From Shewanella marina JCM 15074 (lineage in GTDB: Bacteria > Pseudomonadota > Gammaproteobacteria > Enterobacterales > Shewanellaceae), in contig NZ_BALM01000011.1 in the NCBI RefSeq assembly GCF_000614975.1, positions 78,157 to 142,156 of the forward strand: 64,000 nucleotides of DNA, in the 5' to 3' direction. The position numbers and the translations under genes were made by a program. Positions 1 through 7,774 of the stretch are shown in pieces (the stretch's first letter is position 1; the number at the start of each line of letters is the position of its first letter). Under the pieces are notes generated by a model that worked only from the letters and a program-made list of their open reading frames with translations, did not search any database and was not told where the DNA came from.

Positions 1-2
1 AT

Positions 3-1718
3 ATTAGTTGGCTAGCATTGATTTTAGTTGGGTTACTTGCTGGATTGATATCTGGCAAGTTTAAGCCTGCAGCGGTATTTGCTAGCGCAGCTATTGTGAG
101 TTATTTACTGGGATTGGTATCACTGGAGCAGATGTTTGCCAGCTTTACCAATGCCAGTTTAATCACCTTAGTGCTGCTGTTGTTGGCAAGTTTAGCCTTA
201 GAGAAAACCACGATATTAGCCAAACTCAGCCAGCATATTAGTCAGTCTAGCTTTACTGCATCGATTGCCAAGCTCGGTTTTTTTACCGCGTTATTGTCAT
301 CGTTTACCAATAATACCGCCGTGGTTGCCTCATTGATTGGGGTGGTGCAGCGCAATGAAAATCATCCACCGCATAAGCTGCTATTGCCCTTGTCATACGC
401 GGCTATTTTAGGCGGCACATTAACCTTGATTGGCACCTCCACTAACTTGATTGTGAACTCGTTTGTTGAAGATGCAGGCTTAACGCCATTAACCTTTTTT
501 GAGTTTACGCCGATTGGCATTGTACTGGTGTTCGCTGGTGGGCTATTGCTGATGCTGTTAGCCCATACCTTACCAAATCGTAGCCAATCGCCTGCGGCGT
601 TGCAGTTGCCATATTTATTGGAAGCGCGCATTAGCTGTGATTCTAAATTGATTGGCCGCAGCGTGCAGCAGAATCAATTGCGAGCGCTTAAAAAACTCTA
701 TTTAGCCGAGCTAGAGCGCGACGGTGTGCGTATTTCACCTGTGCCGCCGCAGTGGATTTTACAGGCGGGTGACCGCTTACGTTTCAGTGGCGATGTTAAC
801 TCTGTCAGCTTGTTACAACAGTTTGATGGCTTGCAATGGTTTGGTCAGCATCAAGCGCAGGGGCAACATTTAGTGGAGGCGGTTTTGTCGCCGAGCTCAA
901 ATTTAGTCGGGCAGTCATTAAAGTCGAGCCAATTTAGAGAGCAATATGATGCTGCAGTGATGGCTATTCGTCGAGGTGCCACGCCATTAAAAGGTGGTTT
1001 GGGCGATGTTAATTTACAAGCGGGTGATGTGTTGTTGCTTACACCCGGTAGTCAGTTTCAACAGGCTTCGCAGCGATTGCATGATTTTGCAGCGGTGACG
1101 GGGTTAGGGGTGAGTTTAAGTTTAAGTCGTTATCGCAGTTTATGGGTGCTAATTGGTTTTGCGGTGGCGATATTTGCCAGCATGTTAAGTGGCATTGCGT
1201 TAGCGAAAACCTTATTGGTGTTGTTATTGGTTTATCTATTCATGGGCGCGGTGACATTAACCGAGATGCGACAACGCTTCCCACTTGAATTAGTGATTAT
1301 TGTTGGCAGTGCGCTCAATTTGGCGCATTTGATGATTAGCTCTGGATTAGCGGCCAATATTACCAGTTACCTATTAGCGCAATTTAATCATATGGGCGTC
1401 TATGGCGCGTTTATTGGGGTCTATTTATTAACCTTATTACTGACGGAGTTAATTACCAATAACGCCGCCGCAGCGTTGGCATTTCCAATTGCTTATTCAG
1501 TGGCATTACATTATGGGGTTGATATTAAGCCGTTTATTTTGGCGGTGGTGTTTGGTGCCAGTGCCAGTTTTATTTCACCTTATGGCTATCAAACCAACTT
1601 AATGGTGTATCACGCGGGCAGTTATCGTTTTAGTGATTTTGTCCGTTTAGGTTTGCCCTTATCTGTGCTGTATAGCGTGATTGTGTGCACTTTAGTGCCG
1701 CAGTGGTTTCCGTTTTAG
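3..1718 (+). CDS. SLC13-family anion permease with two TrkA-C domains (probable sulfate importer), 5' end outside window
   Basis: The frame is open to the left edge of the window, so the true start is upstream; the TTG at 18 is only the first possible internal start. About five N-terminal membrane segments are followed by two soluble TrkA-C (RCK_C) domains at roughly residues 200-275 and 285-355, then more membrane segments. Short conserved motifs of the sodium/anion symporter family are visible (SFTNNTAVVA, GTSTNLIVN, ELITNNAAAA). cysC begins 26 bp downstream, and in Shewanella this permease type sits in the cysD-cysN-permease-cysC cluster. Sulfate or a related oxyanion is therefore the likely substrate. 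The family assignment is firm; the substrate is inferred from context. Confidence 0.85.
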   Translation: MSWLALILVGLLAGLISGKFKPAAVFASAAIVSYLLGLVSLEQMFASFTNASLITLVLLLLASLALEKTTILAKLSQHISQSSFTASIAKLGFFTALLSSFTNNTAVVASLIGVVQRNENHPPHKLLLPLSYAAILGGTLTLIGTSTNLIVNSFVEDAGLTPLTFFEFTPIGIVLVFAGGLLLMLLAHTLPNRSQSPAALQLPYLLEARISCDSKLIGRSVQQNQLRALKKLYLAELERDGVRISPVPPQWILQAGDRLRFSGDVNSVSLLQQFDGLQWFGQHQAQGQHLVEAVLSPSSNLVGQSLKSSQFREQYDAAVMAIRRGATPLKGGLGDVNLQAGDVLLLTPGSQFQQASQRLHDFAAVTGLGVSLSLSRYRSLWVLIGFAVAIFASMLSGIALAKTLLVLLLVYLFMGAVTLTEMRQRFPLELVIIVGSALNLAHLMISSGLAANITSYLLAQFNHMGVYGAFIGVYLLTLLLTELITNNAAAALAFPIAYSVALHYGVDIKPFILAVVFGASASFISPYGYQTNLMVYHAGSYRFSDFVRLGLPLSVLYSVIVCTLVPQWFPF

Positions 1719-1744
1719 TTTTATTTTTGGAGTCATAAATCGAG

Positions 1745-2371
1745 ATGAATAATATTGTCTGGCATCAGCATCAATTAACGCAAGCATTGCGTGGCCGTCA
1801 AAAGCAGCAGCAACCTTTACTATTGTGGTTTACGGGCTTATCGGGTGCGGGTAAATCAACTTTAGCTGGCGCATTAGAACAGGCATTATTTGCACGCGGA
1901 GCGCATACTTATCTGCTCGATGGTGACAATGTGCGCCATGGTTTATGCCAAGACTTGGGCTTTAGCGAAGCTGATAGAGATGAAAACCTGCGCCGTGTTG
2001 GTGAAGTGGCTAAATTGATGGTGGATGCAGGCTTGATTGTCTTATCTGCTTTTATTTCGCCTACGGCAGCAGAGCGCAACCGCGTTAGAGAGCTGTTCGC
2101 CGAGGGACAGTTTATTGAGGTGTATGTGTCTACCTCTTTAGCTGAGTGCGAAAAACGTGATCCTAAGGGCTTATATCAGCAAGCAAGAGCTGGCGAAATT
2201 AGTCACTTTACTGGCATTAGTGCCCCTTATGAGGCGCCACAAGCTGCGGAAATTGAAATTGATACCAGCAAAGGCACACTGGCGGCACAGGTCGATACAT
2301 TATTGGCTTTTTTAAGTGCCATCAATGCTATTGATGTGAGTGACCATAACGATAATGGCAGTGGTATTTAA
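1745..2371 (+). CDS. cysC: Adenylyl-sulfate kinase (APS kinase)
   Basis: Phosphorylates adenosine 5'-phosphosulfate with ATP to give PAPS, the second activation step of assimilatory sulfate reduction in the cytoplasm. The P-loop GLSGAGKST is near residue 32, followed by the APS kinase motifs [10 protein letters not shown] and the F/ISPTAAER region. The C-terminal segment GISAPYEAP is typical of the family. Its 208 residues compare with about 200 in E. coli. A GGAG ribosome site lies about 12 bp before the ATG. The gene follows the SLC13 permease closely, consistent with one sulfate uptake and activation operon. The last 15 residues are rich in Asn/Asp and look like a non-conserved tail. Confidence 0.97.
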   Translation: MNNIVWHQHQLTQALRGRQKQQQPLLLWFTGLSGAGKSTLAGALEQALFARGAHTYLLDGDNVRHGLCQDLGFSEADRDENLRRVGEVAKLMVDAGLIVLSAFISPTAAERNRVRELFAEGQFIEVYVSTSLAECEKRDPKGLYQQARAGEISHFTGISAPYEAPQAAEIEIDTSKGTLAAQVDTLLAFLSAINAIDVSDHNDNGSGI

Positions 2372-2381
2372 GCAACAGTTT

Positions 2382-3236
2382 TTAAGCGAGTAGCTGAGTG
2401 CATGAGGCGATTAAAGCTTTAATGTCTTGCTGGTAGCGCTTAGTTACTCGGTTATCAAACAGGGGCAATAACTGTTCGGCCAAAGGGGTAAAGCGGTAAT
2501 ATTTGAATTGTATTACCCCTTGTTTTGCGCGCCAATTAAGGTGCTCGTCTAAAATGGTCAATCTACCTTCATGCAGCTTTTGGGTTTCAAACTCATTTAA
2601 TTCTAATAGCTGCGCATCAATCAAATTAAGTAACTGTCGATTATTAAAACTATGGCTAGTCAGATTAATCGCGTAGCGGCTTGGTCCTTTAAAATAGTGG
2701 TTTAAGCCACCGCTGTTAATGCAATTAAAAATCAACTTTGGGTAACGTTCGTTATTGAGGCGACAACTTAAGCCAAAGGCTAGCTGTAAATCGATAATGT
2801 CTGTTTCGGTCAGCTGTTTTAATTTACTGAAATTACGTGCTTGAAAATGCTGACTATGGCTAAGTTGATAGGCTAATAATTTAGCCCACAATAACTGCAT
2901 TTGTGGCTGATGAACTCGCTCTGCATGTTGCCAATAGTCATGCAACCAATCACCATCAGGCACTTCACCAAGTTCGTCTGTGGCCGCATTTTTAATCGCA
3001 ATATGGTAGATGGTTTCAACATTGGACTGGTATTTACGATGCTGCTGATAAAGCCGCTGCTGACGGCGTTCAACCAAGGATGCTTGGCTCACTTGGTACT
3101 CTTTAGTGCTGACCAAACCCAAATTTAAACCAAGTGATAACGCTTTTTTACGGGCGCAATTATTGGCGTTCACCTTAATCTCAGTGGTGTCGTTAGCATT
3201 GGTCGAGCTTGGTTTGGTTGCAACAGCTGCTGTCAT
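2382..3236 (-). CDS. Conserved hypothetical protein, TIGR03899-like
   Basis: A 284-residue protein without signal peptide or membrane segments. The first 25 residues are low complexity (Ala/Thr/Asn). A basic, Gln-rich stretch around residues 55-75 (ERRQQRLYQQHRKYQ) is followed by a helical region in which DGDWLHDYW and MQLLWAKLLAYQLS resemble the TIGR03899 / DUF2806 type of protein found in Vibrio and Shewanella. In that family a DWL/F helix precedes a QxLWxxIL helix. The function is unknown. It converges on cysC with only 10 bp between stop codons and faces away from hemG. The real start could be internal because the N-terminus is poorly conserved in character. Confidence 0.6.
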   Translation of the reverse strand: MTAAVATKPSSTNANDTTEIKVNANNCARKKALSLGLNLGLVSTKEYQVSQASLVERRQQRLYQQHRKYQSNVETIYHIAIKNAATDELGEVPDGDWLHDYWQHAERVHQPQMQLLWAKLLAYQLSHSQHFQARNFSKLKQLTETDIIDLQLAFGLSCRLNNERYPKLIFNCINSGGLNHYFKGPSRYAINLTSHSFNNRQLLNLIDAQLLELNEFETQKLHEGRLTILDEHLNWRAKQGVIQFKYYRFTPLAEQLLPLFDNRVTKRYQQDIKALIASCTQLLA

Positions 3237-3301
3237 AATAAAAATGATCCCAAATAAACTTAACTTGTTATCGGCCGTATGGCTGAAAAGTGAAGTAATA
3301 C

Positions 3302-3351
3302 CACCTTGAACTCCCGCTGAATGATCACCTTCTTAATCAAGTTGGTATAAC
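3302..3351 (+). repeat. Solitary MITE terminal repeat
   Basis: About 50 bp ending in AAGTTGGTATAAC, nearly identical (two or three differences) to the right end of the MITE at 22772-22821. No matching left arm is visible nearby, so this is a solo end or a remnant. It lies between the TIGR03899-like gene and hemG, upstream of the hemG regulatory region. Confidence 0.75.
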
Positions 3352-3419
3352 AAGTGTGAGCTAGGTAGAATTATCTTGCGTTAGCTGTGGCAGTGACAGA
3401 GCAAGGTGATCTGCTTCAA

Positions 3420-3474
3420 GTAATTACACGGCTTTTTGACCTATGATGCTTAAATCTGTTTTCTGTGTAATTAC
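3420..3474. promoter_or_regulatory. Paired palindromic sites upstream of hemG
   Basis: GTAATTACAC at 3420-3429 recurs as its exact reverse complement GTGTAATTAC at 3465-3474. Each contains the 8-bp palindrome GTAATTAC, and the two palindromes are 47 bp apart centre to centre. The second lies about 12 bp before the hemG start and its ribosome site. They could be a pair of operator sites or a long-loop hairpin in the leader. I do not recognise the regulator. Confidence 0.45.
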
Positions 3475-3485
3475 AAGAGGCACAC

Positions 3486-4019
3486 GTGTCTAAAACGCTC
3501 ATTATTCATTCAAGTGTTCATGGTCAAACCGTTAAGATTTGCCAGCATATTTGCCAAATCTTGCAACAAGCAGGCGAACAAGTTGATTTGGTTAGTTTAA
3601 ATGATAATCCTGATATTACTGATTATGACAAGGTGTTAATTGGTGCCAGCATTCGTCATGGTAAGCATCGTCCTGAGTTATATGAATTTATCAGCCGTAA
3701 TCAGAGCCAACTAGAGCAAAAACAAAATGGCTTTTTTGCTGTCAGTTTGGTGGCGCGTAAACCGGCTAAAAATACTCCTGAAACTAATCCATATATGCAA
3801 GAGTTTCTCGCTAAAACCACGTGGAAACCTGAGTTTTTACAAGTGTTTGCCGGTAATTTAGATTACCAAGGCTATGGCGTAATGGATCGTAATATTATTC
3901 GCTTTATTATGTGGATCACTAAAGGCCCAACCGATCCTAATACTCAAATTGAATTTACCCCTTGGGACAAGGTTGATGAATTTGCGCAGCAGTTTCACCA
4001 ATCTCGTCAAGCAGCATAA
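3486..4019 (+). CDS. hemG: Menaquinone-dependent protoporphyrinogen IX dehydrogenase
   Basis: Oxidises protoporphyrinogen IX to protoporphyrin IX in haem synthesis, passing electrons to the quinone pool. The 177-residue flavodoxin-like fold has an FMN phosphate-binding loop (HSSVHGQT, residues 8-15), the motif IGASIRHGKH and a long insert before the last strand, as in E. coli HemG (181 residues). It uses a GTG start with GAGG placed 5 bp upstream. The next gene, a small cytochrome b-like protein, starts 12 bp downstream, which suggests co-transcription and a membrane electron acceptor. Confidence in the family is high from length and motifs. Confidence 0.93.
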   Translation: MSKTLIIHSSVHGQTVKICQHICQILQQAGEQVDLVSLNDNPDITDYDKVLIGASIRHGKHRPELYEFISRNQSQLEQKQNGFFAVSLVARKPAKNTPETNPYMQEFLAKTTWKPEFLQVFAGNLDYQGYGVMDRNIIRFIMWITKGPTDPNTQIEFTPWDKVDEFAQQFHQSRQAA

Positions 4020-4031
4020 TAGAGGCAACGG

Positions 4032-4544
4032 ATGAAACTCTATCAAGGCATTGTGCGCCATTTACATGTGATTGTGTTAGTGGTTGCAACGGTACTTATT
4101 TTAGGGAGTACCCAAATATTAATTGGCCGTTCATTACGTGCTAATGCCAGTTTTTGGGATTTACTGCATGTTTACCTAGGCTTATTTAGCGTGTTACTTG
4201 CAGCCGCTTTTTGGTTATACAACATGAGCCAAGGCCGTTGGCGTCAATATTATCCATGGTTAGTATTGGATTTCAGTCAATTAACCGCTGATGTGAAAAA
4301 CCTATTTAAAGGTAAGTTGCCTTCTGCTGGTGGCAAAGGGCTATTTAGCGTGGTTGAAGGCATCGGCATGCTGCTATTTTTAGCAACGGCGGTGACAGGC
4401 TTGCTTTGGTATATCTATCAAGGCACGAGTGATGCGCTTATGTGGCGCGGTTATCATATCGATGTCGCCTATTATTTTGTCGGCTTTATATGCGTACATA
4501 TGGTATTAGCCTGTTTGCATATTATTGATTTTATCAGGCAGTAA
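4032..4544 (+). CDS. Cytochrome b561/cytochrome b-like membrane protein
   Basis: A 170-residue integral membrane protein with four predicted transmembrane helices (about residues 12-30, 42-64, 108-128 and 145-167). Histidines lie in or near the helices (HLHVIV, LLHVYLG, YHIDVAYYFVGFICVHM and a final LHIIDF), an arrangement fitting two bound b haems. It follows hemG by 12 bp and precedes a terminator, so the two genes form one unit. A role in moving electrons between HemG and the quinone pool is an inference from this linkage; the exact cytochrome family is not certain. Confidence 0.75.
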   Translation: MKLYQGIVRHLHVIVLVVATVLILGSTQILIGRSLRANASFWDLLHVYLGLFSVLLAAAFWLYNMSQGRWRQYYPWLVLDFSQLTADVKNLFKGKLPSAGGKGLFSVVEGIGMLLFLATAVTGLLWYIYQGTSDALMWRGYHIDVAYYFVGFICVHMVLACLHIIDFIRQ

Positions 4545-4574
4545 TACTCACTATCACTGAACCTAGCATCCATT

Positions 4575-4599
4575 AAGCCAGCATATTGCTGGCTTTTTT
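4575..4599 (+). terminator. Rho-independent terminator after hemG-cytochrome b
   Basis: A perfect 9-bp stem AAGCCAGCA/TGCTGGCTT with a 3-nt loop, followed by a run of six T. Confidence 0.9.
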
Positions 4600-4696
4600 G
4601 TGTTTGTTTACATGATCTTGAATTAATTAAACTTCATCCTTTAATCATGGGGATGAGTGCTACACTCTTATTATCTAATTGATGAGGGAGAGACAC

Positions 4697-5278
4697 ATGG
4701 CCGCTTTTGACAATATGCTGCAAGGCGCATATAAGGCGAGTAAAACTTGGGGATACGCCACCATAATTTTAGGCTTGTTAGCCATTGCGCTGCCGATGGC
4801 GATGGGGCTAGCAATCACTATTCTTATTGGATTAGTGCTCGTGATAGCTGGCTTTGTGCAAACGGGTGCTGCATGGCCGGGAGAAGGTCGTGGTTTTAGC
4901 GTGCGCCTATTATTAGCAGTGTTAACCGGTATCGCCGGTTTGGTCATGTTGTTAATGCCGCAAGTAGGCTTAGCCAGTTTAACCTTAATGCTGTGTGTTT
5001 ATTTCTTACTGGATGCGGGCGCTAACTTTGCTGTCGCCAGCCAGTTACGTCCTCATCACGGTTGGGGCTATGTCGCGTTAGGCGGTTTTACTTCATTATT
5101 AATGGCATTGTTTATTATGTGGCAATGGCCTGTATCAACTGAGTTTATTATCGGTATTTTAATCGGGGTAAAATTGTTGATGTTAGGGGTCACTATGGTA
5201 TTGGTGGCAAGAGCTGGCGAGCGTATGTTCAGTAAACAACAGCAGCAACAAGAGAAAGAGATAAATCCTAAAGAATAG
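4697..5278 (+). CDS. HdeD family membrane protein
   Basis: A 193-residue inner-membrane protein made of six hydrophobic segments arranged as three hairpins, the pattern of HdeD / DUF308 acid-resistance proteins. Motifs such as GLLAIALP, GLVLVIAGFVQ and LTGIAGLVMLLMP carry the repeated Gly/Leu character of the family. The C-terminus is a soluble Gln/Lys/Glu-rich tail (KQQQQQEKE). I start at the ATG at 4697, which has GAGGGAGAG just upstream; the open frame runs a few codons further without a better site. No specific physiological role can be derived from the context. Confidence 0.85.
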   Translation: MAAFDNMLQGAYKASKTWGYATIILGLLAIALPMAMGLAITILIGLVLVIAGFVQTGAAWPGEGRGFSVRLLLAVLTGIAGLVMLLMPQVGLASLTLMLCVYFLLDAGANFAVASQLRPHHGWGYVALGGFTSLLMALFIMWQWPVSTEFIIGILIGVKLLMLGVTMVLVARAGERMFSKQQQQQEKEINPKE

Positions 5279-5282
5279 ATAG

Positions 5283-5307
5283 AAAAAAGGGCTCCATCCT
5301 GGAGCCC
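5283..5307 (-). terminator. Terminator for dsbA
   Basis: Stem GGGCTCCA/TGGAGCCC with a 3-nt loop. Read on the minus strand it is followed by a run of six T, placing it just after the dsbA stop codon. On the plus strand there is no T run. Confidence 0.85.
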
Positions 5308-5336
5308 TAAAGGTTGTTAGCTAGTTTTTTTAGTTA

Positions 5337-6008
5337 TTAATTATTCTTGTCTAAAGCGAGGTAGTTAATTAAATCAACTAGCTGGCCAATAGTGCGAAGC
5401 TGGGTCATGTCGATAGCATACTTATCGTTAACAATGAACGCTGGCACACTCTGAATACGGAATTCGCGTTGCTGTTTAAGCCATAAAGCGATTTTCTCTT
5501 CAGTGATAGCGTTAGTTGCTAATGCATCGTATTTAGTACCATCGATACCAAACTTAGCGAAGATTTTCTTAATATCATCACGGTTATTTACTGTTGGCTC
5601 ATGTGTATGGCCTGGTGCACTGTGATCGTGACCTGCCGCGCCTTCCTCACCTTGGATTGCAGCAAACATTGCGTGATTAATCTTGTCGTTACCACCAATC
5701 TGCTGGATAACTGACAAAGCGCGCATTACTTCGATTGGCATCACATCGTTTTGATCTCGAGAGAAGTTAACGTGTTTAGTTTCGAAAGCAACTTGCTTGT
5801 TTAAGCCCGACTTAATGTCAGACATATACATAGTTTCCATGCCAAAACAGTTATGGCAGTAGAATGAAAAGAATTCGGTCAATTTAGGTTGACTGCTCGG
5901 TGCCTTTTGGGAAATCACATTGTAGTGTTTTCCTTCAACAAACTGACTTGCAAAACTGCTTAATGGTGCAATTGCTAAGGTCAACGCTAGTGCGATATGT
6001 TTAATCAT
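5337..6008 (-). CDS. dsbA: DsbA-like periplasmic thiol:disulfide oxidoreductase with CHNC active site
   Basis: A thioredoxin-fold protein of 223 residues with a signal peptide (cleavage expected after SFA, residue 20), so it acts in the periplasm. The FFSFYCHNCFG segment aligns with FFSFFCPHCYQ of E. coli DsbA, so both cysteines are present but the dipeptide between them is HN instead of PH. The following HVNF and the cis-proline motif SVPAF also match DsbA. A His-rich insertion (HDHSAPGHTHEP, about residues 127-138) sits in the helical domain and is not typical. It should introduce disulfides into secreted proteins, with redox properties altered by the dipeptide change. Confidence 0.85.
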   Translation of the reverse strand: MIKHIALALTLAIAPLSSFASQFVEGKHYNVISQKAPSSQPKLTEFFSFYCHNCFGMETMYMSDIKSGLNKQVAFETKHVNFSRDQNDVMPIEVMRALSVIQQIGGNDKINHAMFAAIQGEEGAAGHDHSAPGHTHEPTVNNRDDIKKIFAKFGIDGTKYDALATNAITEEKIALWLKQQREFRIQSVPAFIVNDKYAIDMTQLRTIGQLVDLINYLALDKNN

Positions 6009-6234
6009 TTTGTCCTCGTTAGGCCGATAATTGCAGCGTTTAAATTCACTGCATTTCGAATGGGTGTAGATTAATGCTATTAGCTTAATTTTGTCTTAAT
6101 TCATGCGTCGAATACAGTAGATAAATGTGAGCTAAATAAGACTTTTGCAATGGAATTACAACGAGGCGGGTATTTTTGTGAGCTAGATCGCCAAACCGCG
6201 ATGAATTCGCGGCTTGACGATAAATTAATTATAT

Positions 6235-6888
6235 TTATATTTCGCTAAAAATCACTTCTTGGCTTAAACGAGACTTAGGTAATTTAGCGTTAAAGTCATC
6301 TTCTGCGTGGTAACCCAATGCTAAAACAACCGTGGCGCTGTAGCCTTGCTCTGTTAGTCCTAAAACTTGGTTAAGTTTGGCAGCATCAAAACCTTCAATA
6401 GGGCAACTATCTATATCCAGTAAGCTTGCGCCGAGCAGTAAGTTACCTAACGCGAGATAAACCTGCTTTTCCATCCATGCTGGTGCGTCATGTAGTTCAT
6501 TAACATGTAAGCCAGTAAAGAATGCACGAGCGCCTGCCACCATCTGTTTGCCTTGTTCATCATCAAAACGGCCATCTTGCTGCTCTTGCTCAAGTAGCTG
6601 ATTAAGATACTCATCTGTGATATCAGTTTTGCGACATAACACTAGCACGTGTGAGGCATTTAAGATTTTTGGGGTATTAAAGGCAAACTCTTCAGTTGCT
6701 TGGGCGATGAGCTGCTTACCTTCATCTGTCGCTGCTAGCACAAAGTGCCAAGGTTGTGAGTTAACTGAAGAGGCGCTGTACTGCGCTAGGCTTTTTAACT
6801 GCTGGATCTGTTCATCACTGATTTTCTTTGAAGGATCAAAAACTTTAGTGGTGTAACGCTTTTTAGCATAGTGAACAACATCGATCAT
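6235..6888 (-). CDS. nfsB: Oxygen-insensitive NAD(P)H nitroreductase / dihydropteridine reductase
   Basis: An FMN-dependent enzyme of 217 residues that reduces nitroaromatics and quinones by two-electron transfer. The N-terminal AKKRYTTKVFDPSKK and SASSVNSQPWHF motifs form the FMN site as in E. coli NfsB, and the C-terminal PIEGFD and LPKSRL segments are conserved. Length equals E. coli NfsB. It is monocistronic: 226 bp separate it from dsbA and 178 bp from the divergent AhpD-like gene. I see no clear operator in either gap. Confidence 0.93.
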   Translation of the reverse strand: MIDVVHYAKKRYTTKVFDPSKKISDEQIQQLKSLAQYSASSVNSQPWHFVLAATDEGKQLIAQATEEFAFNTPKILNASHVLVLCRKTDITDEYLNQLLEQEQQDGRFDDEQGKQMVAGARAFFTGLHVNELHDAPAWMEKQVYLALGNLLLGASLLDIDSCPIEGFDAAKLNQVLGLTEQGYSATVVLALGYHAEDDFNAKLPKSRLSQEVIFSEI

Positions 6889-7066
6889 AAATATACCTAT
6901 AAATGGAAGTAAATCTAATCAGATTTATCAAGAGTACTTGATACTAACGCGACTTAATTTGTATTACCAATGCTGAAAATCGATAGCCGGATTCTGTTGT
7001 TTGCTTGCATGTACATTATTAAGCAAACGCTTTAGCATAGCGGGGTTGAATTGAAAGGATAGAATT

Positions 7067-7663
7067 GTGCGTATTTCCGCTAAAAAACGTTATTCATTAT
7101 GGGTTAGACCATTACTCTGGTTGCAGGCGAGACACTTTGGCAAAGTGCTTAATCCGGCGAAATTATGGGGTCGTAAACCTGCACTTTTTTGGTTGATTGC
7201 CATGTTATTTGGTTTTTTAGACCGTAAAAAATCACCGCTTGCTGCAGTTATGCGTTCATTAGTTTGTGTGCGTGTGTCACAGCTGAATGATTGTGAGTTT
7301 TGTGTTGATGCCAATGGCATGAAATTGGCTGAGCGTTGTGATTCTGTCGATAAAATAAAGGCATTGGCGTATTGGCAGCAATCTGACCTATTTAGTGAGC
7401 AAGAACGGGTGGTATTGTGTTACACCGAAGCCATGACAATTACTGGGCAGAAGGTGACTGATGAGTTATTGAGTCAGTTAAAACAGTGGTATAGCGAAGA
7501 TGATATTGTTGAGCTAACTGCGTTAATTAGCTTTCAGAACTTATCGGCCAAGTTTAATACCGCCTTAGATGTACCTGCACAAGGTTTTTGCGCGTTACCG
7601 ATTCAGCCACAAGCAGCAAAGAAATCAGTGGCTAAAGAGAGTGACGAATCTTCGCAAGGTTGA
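7067..7663 (+). CDS. AhpD-like / carboxymuconolactone decarboxylase-family protein
   Basis: A 198-residue protein whose central part (residues about 55-110) matches the AhpD-like alkylhydroperoxidase fold: VCVRVSQLNDCEFCVDANG, followed by a helical region with YTEAMT. The CxxC pair (CEFC) is present, but the histidine usually found a few residues later is Asn here. The N-terminus is basic and contains a hydrophobic stretch (LFWLIAMLFGFL). The GTG start has AGGA 11 bp upstream; the conserved domain lies well downstream of it. Peroxidase or redox function is possible but not shown. Confidence 0.75.
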   Translation: MRISAKKRYSLWVRPLLWLQARHFGKVLNPAKLWGRKPALFWLIAMLFGFLDRKKSPLAAVMRSLVCVRVSQLNDCEFCVDANGMKLAERCDSVDKIKALAYWQQSDLFSEQERVVLCYTEAMTITGQKVTDELLSQLKQWYSEDDIVELTALISFQNLSAKFNTALDVPAQGFCALPIQPQAAKKSVAKESDESSQG

Positions 7664-7698
7664 ACAAGCTTATGTTGTAAATTGAATTGTTGCTGCCA

Positions 7699-7724
7699 AG
7701 CGGGTAAGATCCCGCTCTATTTTT
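7699..7724 (+). terminator. Terminator after AhpD-like gene
   Basis: Stem AGCGGG/CCCGCT with a 6-nt loop, followed by CTATTTTT. Confidence 0.75.
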
Positions 7725-7774
7725 GCTCTCTTGTCTCACAAATTGTGTCGCGCTATTTAGGTTAACCATCTTAT

